In this document: piece by piece, positions 29,569-36,939 of the stretch
Layout: every line of letters starts with the position of its first letter
How positions within the stretch are numbered: position 1 is the first letter of the stretch
NCBI GenBank assembly: GCA_002401695.1
Contig: NVTV01000002.1
Span: forward strand, 248,001-312,000
Source of the DNA: Alphaproteobacteria bacterium
GTDB taxonomy: Bacteria; Pseudomonadota; Alphaproteobacteria; Micavibrionales; Micavibrionaceae
Direction: 5' to 3'
Length of the DNA stretch: 64,000 nt
Position numbers and translations under genes: made by a program
Notes under the pieces: generated by a model
The model's database searches: none
What the model was told of the DNA's origin: nothing
The model's input: the letters and a program-made list of their open reading frames with translations, nothing else

Positions 29569-30385
29569 TATTTTGAAGGTGGCCTGCGTGCAAATGACAA
29601 GCAGCCCCGACATTCAGGAAAATTTGGAAAAGGCCGCGCATTTCATTCGTGAAGCCGCTGCACACGGGGCGACGTTTATCGTAACGCCTGAAAATACATG
29701 CCATATCCGTACACCATCGGCGCTAAAGCAGGAAAGCGCAAAGTCGCAGGATACTCATGTCGGTGTGCCTTTCTTTGCCGGTTTAGCGCGGGAGCTCGGG
29801 GTTAAATTACTGATCGGCTCTATGGCGATGAAAGAGGAGGGGGAGAAGCTCCTCAACCGTTCGCTTTTATTCGCGCAGGACGGTACAATTCAGGCTGCTT
29901 ACGATAAAATCCACTTGTTTGATGTGGCGCTGATGAACGGCGAAATTCACCGTGAAAGCGATGTTATGGCACCGGGGAATATGGCGGTTACTGCTGCTGT
30001 TGACGAGAGCTTTACTGTAGGTCTGAGCATTTGTTATGATCTTCGTTTTGCCTATCTCTACCGTTCTCTTGCACAAAAGGGAGCAAATATTCTGTGCGTT
30101 CCTGCGGCGTTCACTATCCCTACAGGTCAAGCGCATTGGGAAATATTATTGCGTGCGCGTGCCATTGAAACAGGCAGTTATGTCATGGCTTCTGCGCAAG
30201 TGGGTGAGCATGAAGGCGGGCGCAAAACCTATGGACATTCGATGATTATTGACCCATGGGGCAGTGTTATTGCTCAAGCAGGTGAGGAGGAAGGTATTAT
30301 CCTTGCCGATCTGGACATTGAACTGGTTAACAAAGTGCGCGATGCTATTCCCGCGCTGAATCATGACAGGGATTATACGATTTAA
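29561..30385 (+). CDS. Nitrilase-family amidohydrolase (Nit1-like, probable deaminated glutathione amidase)
   Basis: A 274-residue carbon-nitrogen hydrolase. The Glu-Lys-Cys triad is seen in VTPENTC, AYDKIHLFD and LSICYDLRF. Nit1-type enzymes repair deaminated glutathione, and the 8-bp overlap with grxC supports a glutathione-linked job. The HxE and substrate loops match branch 10 nitrilases, although specificity cannot be proved by eye. It lies 9 bp before the cystathionine beta-lyase gene. Confidence 0.88.
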   Translation: MADILKVACVQMTSSPDIQENLEKAAHFIREAAAHGATFIVTPENTCHIRTPSALKQESAKSQDTHVGVPFFAGLARELGVKLLIGSMAMKEEGEKLLNRSLLFAQDGTIQAAYDKIHLFDVALMNGEIHRESDVMAPGNMAVTAAVDESFTVGLSICYDLRFAYLYRSLAQKGANILCVPAAFTIPTGQAHWEILLRARAIETGSYVMASAQVGEHEGGRKTYGHSMIIDPWGSVIAQAGEEEGIILADLDIELVNKVRDAIPALNHDRDYTI

Positions 30386-30394
30386 GGACATATA

Positions 30395-31561
30395 ATGGGT
30401 AACAAAAATAATTATTATAAAGAAACTAAATTAATGCATGCGGGGCGTAATCCAGATGATTATTTTGGCGTGGTTAATCCGCCGATTTGCCGGACATCGA
30501 CTATTCTTTATAAAGACTTAGACGCGTATTTTGACCCGAATACAAAGTTCCGTTACGGTCGCGTCAGTAACCCGTTGAGCAATGCCTTCGAGGAAGCAAT
30601 ATCTGAACTTGAGGGCGGGTTTCACGCAATTACAGCCTCCAGCGGTATGGCCGCCATATCCACCACATTGCTGTCTTTTGTGAAGGCTGGGGATCATCTC
30701 TTGATGGTTGATAGTTGCTATCCACCGACGCGGTTTTTTGCGAATAAACAGCTCCGCGCATATGGTGTTGAGATTGAATATTACGACCCGATGATCGGCG
30801 CAGGCATTAAAGACCTTATCCGTGATAACACCGCCGTTATTTATTTGGAATCACCCGGTTCTGCAACCTTTGAAGTTCAAGACGTGCCTGCCATTGTTAA
30901 AATTGCGAAAGCGCATGATATTCTTACCATCATGGATAATACCTATTCTGCGGGTGTTTTATTTCGTCCACTTGAACACGGGGTTAATATTTCGGTGCAA
31001 TCAGCGGCCAAATATCTGGGTGGGCATTCTGATGTGAATTTGGGTGTTGCCGTTGCGGATACTGAAACACATTACAAAATTCTAAAATCGTGCGCGATGA
31101 ATCTCGGGACATGCGCAGGGGCAGAGGATTTGTATTTATCGCTGCGCGGTTTCCGTACGTTGGAAATGCGTATGAATTACGCGCAAAAGAATATGCATTC
31201 TATTTTGGCGTGGTTTGAAAAACGTAAAGAGGTGCAGTGCCTCTATTCTCCTATTCTTGAAACTAATCGTGGGTATGATCTCTGGAAACGTGATTTTTCC
31301 GGTGCGAATGGTGTGTTTAGTGTGTTATTCAGGCCTGAATATCAGAGAGAGGATATTACCCGCTTTGTTGATTCGTTAGCGTTATTCCCCGTGGGCAGCA
31401 GTTGGGGCGGGTATGAAAGCCTGATCCAGCCGCAAGATATGAAATCTTATCGTTCTAACTGGACGGAAGAGGGATTCTTTTTGCGCTTTCAAATCGGGAA
31501 CGAGAACAGCAAAGACCTTATCGATGATCTGGAACAAGGTATTTTGAACTTAAAGGCTTAG
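30395..31561 (+). CDS. metC: Cystathionine beta-lyase
   Basis: A PLP enzyme of the Cys/Met metabolism family, 388 residues. It would cleave cystathionine to homocysteine, pyruvate and ammonia in methionine synthesis. Features: FRYGRVSNPLSNAFEEAI near residue 50, TASSGMAAIST, MDNTYSAGVLFRPL and the PLP lysine in VQSAAKYLGGHSDVNLG. The N-terminal ETKLMHAGRNPDDYFGVVNPPI is typical for the MetC branch. Related gamma-lyases and gamma-synthases share the fold, so specificity is by overall resemblance. AAGGA precedes the ATG. Confidence 0.9.
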   Translation: MGNKNNYYKETKLMHAGRNPDDYFGVVNPPICRTSTILYKDLDAYFDPNTKFRYGRVSNPLSNAFEEAISELEGGFHAITASSGMAAISTTLLSFVKAGDHLLMVDSCYPPTRFFANKQLRAYGVEIEYYDPMIGAGIKDLIRDNTAVIYLESPGSATFEVQDVPAIVKIAKAHDILTIMDNTYSAGVLFRPLEHGVNISVQSAAKYLGGHSDVNLGVAVADTETHYKILKSCAMNLGTCAGAEDLYLSLRGFRTLEMRMNYAQKNMHSILAWFEKRKEVQCLYSPILETNRGYDLWKRDFSGANGVFSVLFRPEYQREDITRFVDSLALFPVGSSWGGYESLIQPQDMKSYRSNWTEEGFFLRFQIGNENSKDLIDDLEQGILNLKA

Positions 31562-31887
31562 GTAATATCGCCAACTGTAACGCCTAGTGCCTCGGCCAAA
31601 GCTTTCAAAGCGCGGATCGAGCCATCTTTCTTTCCGGTTTCAATTTCTGTCAAATAAGGGCGGGATATGCCCGATGCTTCTGCTAAATCCGCTTGTGTCA
31701 TTTCACGGAATTTACGAATGATTCTGATCGGATGCGTTTGCTTCGCGGCAATTTCGTCCAGAATATCATTGGGCAGCGCGCTGTCTGTTCCTGCTGAACT
31801 TATTTCACGGTAATCATGTAATGGAACAAGGACGTAGGGTTTTCCTTGGATGTGTAATAAGTCATATTTCATTTTAGAATCATCCAT
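31558..31887 (-). CDS. XRE-family helix-turn-helix regulator with antitoxin-like N-terminus
   Basis: About 109 residues from the ATG at 31887. The frame is open to 31953, and a further ATG lies at 31872, so the start is uncertain. The N-terminal part (YDLLHIQGKPYVLVPLHDYRE) resembles the substrate-exposed strand of Phd/YefM-like antitoxins. The C-terminal XRE domain is clear: FREMTQADLAEASGISRPYLTEIETGKKDGSIRAL, shown here as one block across residues about 60-95. No toxin gene lies beside it. It converges with metC with a 4-bp overlap. Confidence 0.82.
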   Translation of the reverse strand: MDDSKMKYDLLHIQGKPYVLVPLHDYREISSAGTDSALPNDILDEIAAKQTHPIRIIRKFREMTQADLAEASGISRPYLTEIETGKKDGSIRALKALAEALGVTVGDIT

Positions 31888-32122
31888 CTCTTTGCCTGGA
31901 ACATTGTTATACAAAGCAAAACAACGTTTTGTTTGTCTTTTAAAAACGAACAATGCAGACGCATTGCTTCGATCCTAACCTATGAATTATAGGTGTCGTC
32001 ACTCATGCCTTGTCCAGTCAAAGATATGAATGATTCTGTTTTGTGCAATTATTGGAACATATCTGTTCGATTAGGCGACATTGTATCAATATTTTTACAA
32101 AAATCTATGAGAAAATAATGAT

Positions 32123-33130
32123 TTAAAATCGTTTGGTCAAAGTGATAGAGCCGAACACGCTTTCTTCGTCTTGGCCGTCAAATTCTTTGCTGCGCCCGTT
32201 TAGGGTGTAGGACACGCGGTAATCATCATAGGTAAGGGATATGCCGCCGCTGATATCGCCGACAAGGTATTTCTTGTTGACGCTGTGGCTGTCGGAGAAT
32301 GTATTGCCATCCAAAAAGATATCACGCGCGACAATGCGTGCATCGATCCCTGCAAAGACTTGCCAGTTCAGCTTGTTCTTTTCGGTGAAGAATACACCGG
32401 TTCCGGGGATTGCGGGGCGTACGCGTTGCGGTGTGTCTTGATGTTTGGATGAGCCAAGGATAAGCGTTGCGCCTGCGCTGGCATTGGTGCGGATATTGCC
32501 GAGCGTTACAGAAAAATTTGGCTCTATACGGGCGTTAAAGTAATCAAAATCATGGGACACGGCATAGGGGATACGGCGTTGCCATGAAACCATAAAGCCT
32601 GGTTCAAAGTTCAACTGATTCCTCCAGCCGCGCGGTTTCGGAGAGTTTGATACATATTTATGGACAAATTTTTGCGCTTGTTCGCCCAGTGCTTCCGGTC
32701 CAATAATACCAAGGGTGAATTCTAACTCATCAACATGAAAAGGTTTATCGCCATTTTCTGTGATATTGGCGAGGCCGACAGAGCCGTAAAGAAAGGCCGC
32801 CCACGGGCGATCATTGGCTGGTTGGCTTACGATGCTGATATCTTCGGGGCTGTAAATATTATGCCCGATCGTATAGAAGGTCGCGGTTTTATCATTAAAA
32901 TCAAAGGTCGGAATCTTATCGGCCAGTACGTCAATCACAGGGGGGACTTTAATATCAGTATCAAACCACGTCGCACGTATGCCGCTGGTATAATACCGAT
33001 CTGTGCCGCCGCCAAGGCTATCATTTTCCACAGAGAGGCTGAGATAGGAGGTGCTTTCCTTATTCTGTGCAAATGCGTTGCAGGGAATTGTCAGGCAGAG
33101 CGCAGACAGAGCCGCGTATTTTAACCACAT
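32123..33130 (-). CDS. LpxR-like outer-membrane protein (DUF2219)
   Basis: A 335-residue outer-membrane beta-barrel with a signal peptide (ALSALCLTIPCNAFAQ). LpxR removes the 3'-acyloxyacyl group of lipid A in Salmonella. Family landmarks: SVENDSLGGGTDRYYTSGIR near residues 33-52, GHNIYSPEDI, DRPWAAFLYGS, IGPEALGEQAQKFVH and a terminal Phe (LTKRF) typical of barrels inserted by Bam. The END and the later His region fit the LpxR active site. Whether this protein has deacylase activity is not known. Confidence 0.88.
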   Translation of the reverse strand: MWLKYAALSALCLTIPCNAFAQNKESTSYLSLSVENDSLGGGTDRYYTSGIRATWFDTDIKVPPVIDVLADKIPTFDFNDKTATFYTIGHNIYSPEDISIVSQPANDRPWAAFLYGSVGLANITENGDKPFHVDELEFTLGIIGPEALGEQAQKFVHKYVSNSPKPRGWRNQLNFEPGFMVSWQRRIPYAVSHDFDYFNARIEPNFSVTLGNIRTNASAGATLILGSSKHQDTPQRVRPAIPGTGVFFTEKNKLNWQVFAGIDARIVARDIFLDGNTFSDSHSVNKKYLVGDISGGISLTYDDYRVSYTLNGRSKEFDGQDEESVFGSITLTKRF

Positions 33131-33195
33131 CGTATTGTCCTTTTATTACTCTCTTTTACTACCTCATATGAATGTGTTGTGCTACATCTCTTTCT

Positions 33196-33852
33196 ATGAG
33201 TATTTCAAATTTTTATGAACACGCACCGCAAAGCGGTAAAGTCGAGCGCCTTGTTATTTTATTGCACGGTGTTGGGTCAAACGGGCAGGATTTAATATCA
33301 CTTGCCCCGATTCTCTCGCAATATGCGCCCAATACGATGTTCATATCGCCTGATGCTCCATTTGCGTGTGACATGATGCCTGCAGGCTATCCTAACGCAT
33401 ATCAATGGTTTTCTTTGGCTGATCGTGACCCACATGTGATGTTATCAGGAGTGAAAAGCGTTTTCCCTCTGGTCGAGGAGTTCATCGAGGCGCAGTTGGA
33501 ACGCTATGACCTCACTGCGGATAAGCTGGCTTTACTTGGATTTTCGCAAGGCACGATGACCAGTTTGCACGTCGCGCCACGTCTAAAATCAAAAATCGCA
33601 GGTGTTTTAGGGTTCTCCGGTGCTTTGTTGTGGGATGAAACGGCGAAAGACTTACAGACAATACCTATATGCTTGATCCATGGGGAAGCGGATGATGTTG
33701 TGCCCGTGCAGGCATGGTCTATGGCGAAAGAGATGCTTTCGATGCATGGATTTGAGGTTTCAGGCCACACAAGTGCAGGTTTAACGCACTCAATTGATCA
33801 GCAAGGAATCGATGCTGGCGGGGTGTTTTTGAAGAGAATATTCAATTTTTAA
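33196..33852 (+). CDS. Carboxylesterase / phospholipase family alpha/beta hydrolase
   Basis: A 218-residue serine hydrolase of the YpfH/carboxylesterase type. The nucleophile elbow is LLGFSQGTM. The oxyanion region is LLHGVGSNGQD. Asp is in LIHGEADDVVP and His in GLTHSID. I chose the ATG at 33196 (MSISNFYEHAP), since upstream residues in the same frame look non-coding. No signal peptide. The substrate is probably a short acyl ester. Confidence 0.87.
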   Translation: MSISNFYEHAPQSGKVERLVILLHGVGSNGQDLISLAPILSQYAPNTMFISPDAPFACDMMPAGYPNAYQWFSLADRDPHVMLSGVKSVFPLVEEFIEAQLERYDLTADKLALLGFSQGTMTSLHVAPRLKSKIAGVLGFSGALLWDETAKDLQTIPICLIHGEADDVVPVQAWSMAKEMLSMHGFEVSGHTSAGLTHSIDQQGIDAGGVFLKRIFNF

Positions 33853-34159
33853 TGCTCCTTATGCTGCGCCGCAGCAAGCTTCCATTGTTTTCTTTTGTAT
33901 CCCGTAGAGTATTGGAAATAAACAATATATCAACATTATGTAAAGTAAAACATTGCAATAAATTGTGGAGTGCAGCAACAAAAATTACATTTCTTGTAAT
34001 AATGTTACTTAAACTTATGGTACAATAGCGTTATGAGATGCGAAGCCTGCAGGCTATTATAACGCCTTCCTTATGCAGGCTTCCGACATGCATTTTGTCA
34101 TGTGAAGCGTTCTGTTTCTTATTGGCAAAGTCAAAGCGATAAGAGAGGAGAGTCTTCTT
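33853..34159. other. Intergenic region with a 10-bp inverted repeat
   Basis: About 300 bp without a gene. It holds a perfect inverted repeat, GAAGCCTGCA at 34042-34051 and TGCAGGCTTC at 34074-34083, plus ACATG/CATGT close by. GAGAGGAGAG at its end is the ribosome site of the HNH gene. The repeat lies in the presumed 5' leader of that gene and could be a structured leader. Confidence 0.45.
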
Positions 34160-34741
34160 ATGAATACAGCAATAACGCCATTAGATATACCTTTAGAGCG
34201 GTGTCATGCCTTAATTCTGAATGCGGATTTTAGGCCGCTGAGTTATTTCCCTCTATCTGTATGGTCTTGGCAGGATGCTGTTAAGGCCATTTTTCGAGGG
34301 AGTGTGAGCGTTGTTCATGAGTATGAGCGAATCGTGAGATCACCGGAATTAGAGATGAATTTGCCTTCTGTTCTGGCGTTAAAGGAATATGTGCCGACAA
34401 CCAGAAGTCCGGCATTTACGAGATTTAATTTATTTTTGCGCGATCGGTGGCGGTGCCAATATTGCGGCGAGAATTTTAAGACCCATGATTTAACATTTGA
34501 TCATGTGGTACCCCGCTCAAAAGGCGGATTGACGAATTGGGAAAATATCGTGGCGGCATGTCAATGTTGTAACACGAAAAAGGGAAATAAAATGCCGGCT
34601 GATATAGGGATGTACCCATTGGTAAAGCCACGGCAACCTTCAATTTTCGAGCTTCAAGATAGAGGCCGAAGGTTCCCGCCAAACTTTCTACATGAGAGTT
34701 GGGAAGATTTTCTGTATTGGGATGCGGAAATTACAGAATAG
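34160..34741 (+). CDS. HNH endonuclease
   Basis: A 193-residue protein of the HNH family widely conserved in alphaproteobacteria. The zinc/metal site is clear: WRCQYCGENF, then LTFDHVVPRSKGG, then NIVAACQCCNTKKGNK. The N-terminal half (RCHALILNADFRPLSYFPLS, WSWQDAVKAIFRG) matches the chromosomal HNH type that is not part of a phage. It probably cuts DNA, but its role is unknown. A strong ribosome site precedes the ATG. Confidence 0.9.
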   Translation: MNTAITPLDIPLERCHALILNADFRPLSYFPLSVWSWQDAVKAIFRGSVSVVHEYERIVRSPELEMNLPSVLALKEYVPTTRSPAFTRFNLFLRDRWRCQYCGENFKTHDLTFDHVVPRSKGGLTNWENIVAACQCCNTKKGNKMPADIGMYPLVKPRQPSIFELQDRGRRFPPNFLHESWEDFLYWDAEITE

Positions 34742-35003
34742 AAAGAAGCTGCCACCACTTAGCTGTGGACGTTGTTAAATTGCAGCTTACGTATAATAAT
34801 ACGCTTCGCTTTATTTGCCTGGGCACATCTAAGTGATGTTTGCTTTTAGGGCTGCGAAAAAACGTAGGAATAGCGAAGCTAAGCTTTTTGGTATGCAGAG
34901 GGAGCAATCCCGAACGTGCCATTAACCAGCGCACATACCTTTAATACGGACATGGTGTTTGTTGATGAAGGGAATGCGCGAAGTGCAACGAAAGGAGTAC
35001 GTT
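34742..35003 (+). other. Structured intergenic region, possible small RNA or leader
   Basis: About 260 bp without a convincing gene. AAGCTGC (34746-34752) pairs with GCAGCTT (34782-34788), with CCAC/GTGG inside. Further down GGCAC (near 34823) could pair with GTGCC (near 34916), enclosing about 90 nt. AAGGAG at 34992-34996 serves the next gene. A small RNA or a cis-acting leader is possible. I found no match to a known RNA family. Confidence 0.35.
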
Positions 35004-35363
35004 ATGTTTACACATATCACAAATCTTGCACATCTTCGCTCAATCACGCAGGCCCTCGGGTTCTTCCTGTTCTATACGGTCTTGCTGGTAGGGTTATCAA
35101 CCTTCCTTGGCCACTATATGGGTGTGCTTGGCATGGTTGATGGCACAGTTGGAACCTTCTTCGAAGGCAGCCACTGGCATACTTTGATCGGAACAGGCTG
35201 GACGCTTATTATATCCAGTATGATCTTGTCAGGTAAAAAACTGACCAATGATCTTATGGCAGTTATCGTGTCACTTGTTGGCGTATATTTGTCATACAAG
35301 GTTGATATCGTTTTAGGAATGGTTGTGGTGTCATACCTAACCACGCTTGAAAAAGGTAAATAA
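35004..35363 (+). CDS. Small integral membrane protein
   Basis: A 119-residue protein with about four hydrophobic helices (ALGFFLFYTVLLVGLSTFLG, WHTLIGTGWTLIISSMIL, LMAVIVSLVGVYLSY and VLGMVVVSYL). I do not recognise the family. The ATG at 35004 has AAAGGAG about 7 nt upstream, better than the ATG at 34959. The N-terminal motif SITQALGFFLFYxxLxVGxxTxL recurs in the 39-residue ORF about 150 bp downstream. Confidence 0.75.
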   Translation: MFTHITNLAHLRSITQALGFFLFYTVLLVGLSTFLGHYMGVLGMVDGTVGTFFEGSHWHTLIGTGWTLIISSMILSGKKLTNDLMAVIVSLVGVYLSYKVDIVLGMVVVSYLTTLEKGK

Positions 35364-35390
35364 GCCAACATTATATTTAAAATTTAAGAG

Positions 35391-35418
35391 AGCCGGGGTT
35401 TTATGCTCCGGCTTTTTT
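35391..35418 (+). terminator. Rho-independent terminator
   Basis: AGCCGG (35391-35396) pairs with CCGGCT (35408-35413), followed by a T run. It ends the membrane protein transcript. Confidence 0.8.
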
Positions 35419-35517
35419 GTCTAATGTATCTGCATCCCGCAAAAACCTTGACTTTATTGGGTGTTTGGCCTAAGCCTATCTGCATATTGAAAAAATATGT
35501 AGATGGATATGTTCGTT

Positions 35518-35637
35518 ATGTTTGATGATTTATTTGATTTTGGGAAGAAGCGTACATTGAAGCAATCCGTAGGATTCTTCTTGTTTCATGGTGGTTTGGC
35601 TGTTGGTGTTATGACGCTTCTGAGTGTAGCAGTTTAG
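35518..35637 (+). CDS. Small 39-residue membrane ORF related to the upstream gene
   Basis: MFDDLFDFGKKRTLKQSVGF begins a 39-residue ORF with one hydrophobic helix (GFFLFHGGLAVGVMTLLSVAV, residues 19-39). It shares the pattern of S-x-x-Q-x-x-GFFLF-x-x-x-L-x-VG-x-x-T-L with the N-terminus of the membrane protein at 35004-35363. It overlaps the dsbB end by 29 bp antisense. An in-frame ATG at 35509 adds three residues. It could be a functional microprotein or a truncated duplicate. Confidence 0.5.
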   Translation: MFDDLFDFGKKRTLKQSVGFFLFHGGLAVGVMTLLSVAV

Positions 35638-36148
35638 ATTTTGCGACCATCACTGCGCTAACAATACAGAAAATAAACAAGCCAAAACAAAGGGCTATAT
35701 TGTAATTTGCCATGGATAGACCAAGGATAGGGTCTTGCCACGGTATCTTGCTGCAATCGCCCATGGGCGCGCTCATGATGTTTTCAAGAATGCTTTTGGT
35801 GTGGCTATTATCCAAAAACACGACGGAGCAGCCCTCCACCGCGGATTTCCACCAATGTTGCTCAACGCCTGTGTGGTAGGCGGCGATGAGACTGTTGAGT
35901 AGAAAATTTATGCTGCAAATACCGAGCAATGCCACGGCCACGCTCTTATTATTGCGTAAGGCCAAGCCGATTAAGCCAAGCAATAATCCAAGGGCGAAGG
36001 GGTATCGTTGATAAATGCAAAGGATGCACGGTTCCAATTCCAACAGGCCTTCGGCGATAAAGGCGGCGGCCAAAGATGCGAATGATATGAGGGCAATAAG
36101 GGTAAAGACGATCCATGGTGTGCTTAATATTATCTTGATTTTGTTCAT
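35609..36148 (-). CDS. dsbB: Disulfide bond formation protein DsbB family
   Basis: A 179-residue inner-membrane protein with four helices that reoxidises DsbA and passes electrons to quinone. The first periplasmic pair is CILC in LELEPCILCIYQRYPFA. The second pair lies in the loop with EGCSVVF and APMGDCSKIPW. The arrangement and size fit DsbB. It follows exoD by 19 bp on the same strand. Confidence 0.9.
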   Translation of the reverse strand: MNKIKIILSTPWIVFTLIALISFASLAAAFIAEGLLELEPCILCIYQRYPFALGLLLGLIGLALRNNKSVAVALLGICSINFLLNSLIAAYHTGVEQHWWKSAVEGCSVVFLDNSHTKSILENIMSAPMGDCSKIPWQDPILGLSMANYNIALCFGLFIFCIVSAVMVAKSKLLHSEAS

Positions 36149-36167
36149 CGCGATCTCCTCACTTTCT

Positions 36168-36785
36168 TTATAGGTAGGCCTTTATCGTGTCTTTGACAAG
36201 GTCGATGCCTTCTGTGCCCAGAAAGATGACGATCATCGATAGTGCGCCAACCCATACCATGCCAATCACCGCGCCAGATAATACAGCAAGTCCGTCGCGG
36301 GTTATGACGCCGATTGACATAAGGGCAATGCCAAGGCTTGGCACTGTGTTGGTCAGGGGCAGGGGGATGCAAATTGTTAATGCCATGATCAGGCCGAAAA
36401 CGCCGATTAGGTGCGAGAATATGCCAAGTGTTGCGAATTCCAAACGTGGCTTGATGAATTTCTCTATTTTCGCTGCCCAAGGTAGAATGGCTTTTATCAT
36501 TGTGCTCATTCTTGTGCGTTTTATGGTTCTTGTGCGCATCCATTTTGGCAACCATATTGTGTGCCGACCAAGGGCTTGCTGCGCGGTTAGCAGGATAAGC
36601 GGAGAGGCCAGCAATATATTGATGCCCGGTGGTACTGGGACGGGTAAAGCCATGGGAATAGACAGAATAAGCAGAAGCAGGCCAAAGCCGCGCTCATGAA
36701 CGGCTTCCAGTAAATCGTCAATACTAACCGTTTCACCGCTCATATTGGCGTCAATGTCTTTGAATATGTCTGATATACTATGCAT
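36168..36785 (-). CDS. ExoD family membrane protein
   Basis: A 205-residue membrane protein of the ExoD family, named for exopolysaccharide synthesis in Sinorhizobium. Pattern: RGFGLLLLILSIPMALPVPVPP near residue 33, then GINILLASPLILLTAQ, WLPKWM, and a helix set with ICIPLPLTNTVPSLGIALMSIG. The biochemical role of the family is not settled. First gene of a short operon with dsbB. Confidence 0.88.
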   Translation of the reverse strand: MHSISDIFKDIDANMSGETVSIDDLLEAVHERGFGLLLLILSIPMALPVPVPPGINILLASPLILLTAQQALGRHTIWLPKWMRTRTIKRTRMSTMIKAILPWAAKIEKFIKPRLEFATLGIFSHLIGVFGLIMALTICIPLPLTNTVPSLGIALMSIGVITRDGLAVLSGAVIGMVWVGALSMIVIFLGTEGIDLVKDTIKAYL

Positions 36786-36854
36786 ATTAATTGAATAACA
36801 AATATTGGCGTTCTTGACGAGAGCGATTTTTGAGAAGAGAGAGAATTTCTGAAT

Positions 36855-36873
36855 ATTACTTAATGTAAGTAAT
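36855..36873. promoter_or_regulatory. Inverted repeat, possible operator
   Basis: ATTACTTA-ATG-TAAGTAAT is a perfect 8-bp inverted repeat between exoD and the divergent metallopeptidase gene, about 65 bp before the latter. It fits a dimeric repressor site. No regulator is identified. Confidence 0.35.
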
Positions 36874-36939
36874 GGTGTCTCTAAACATAGAAAACCCGCT
36901 CAAGACAATGTGTTCTAGCTATTTGCTAATTTATGCAAT

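Noticed and set aside
32041-32122. LexA-like box GAACATATCTGTTC upstream of the lpxR-like gene end
   Set aside because: The spacing does not match alphaproteobacterial or Bacillus LexA sites, and it lies at the 3' side of that gene.
36140-36555. Minus-strand ORF rich in His/Arg inside exoD
   Set aside because: It lies in a different frame of exoD and has the composition of a shadow frame.
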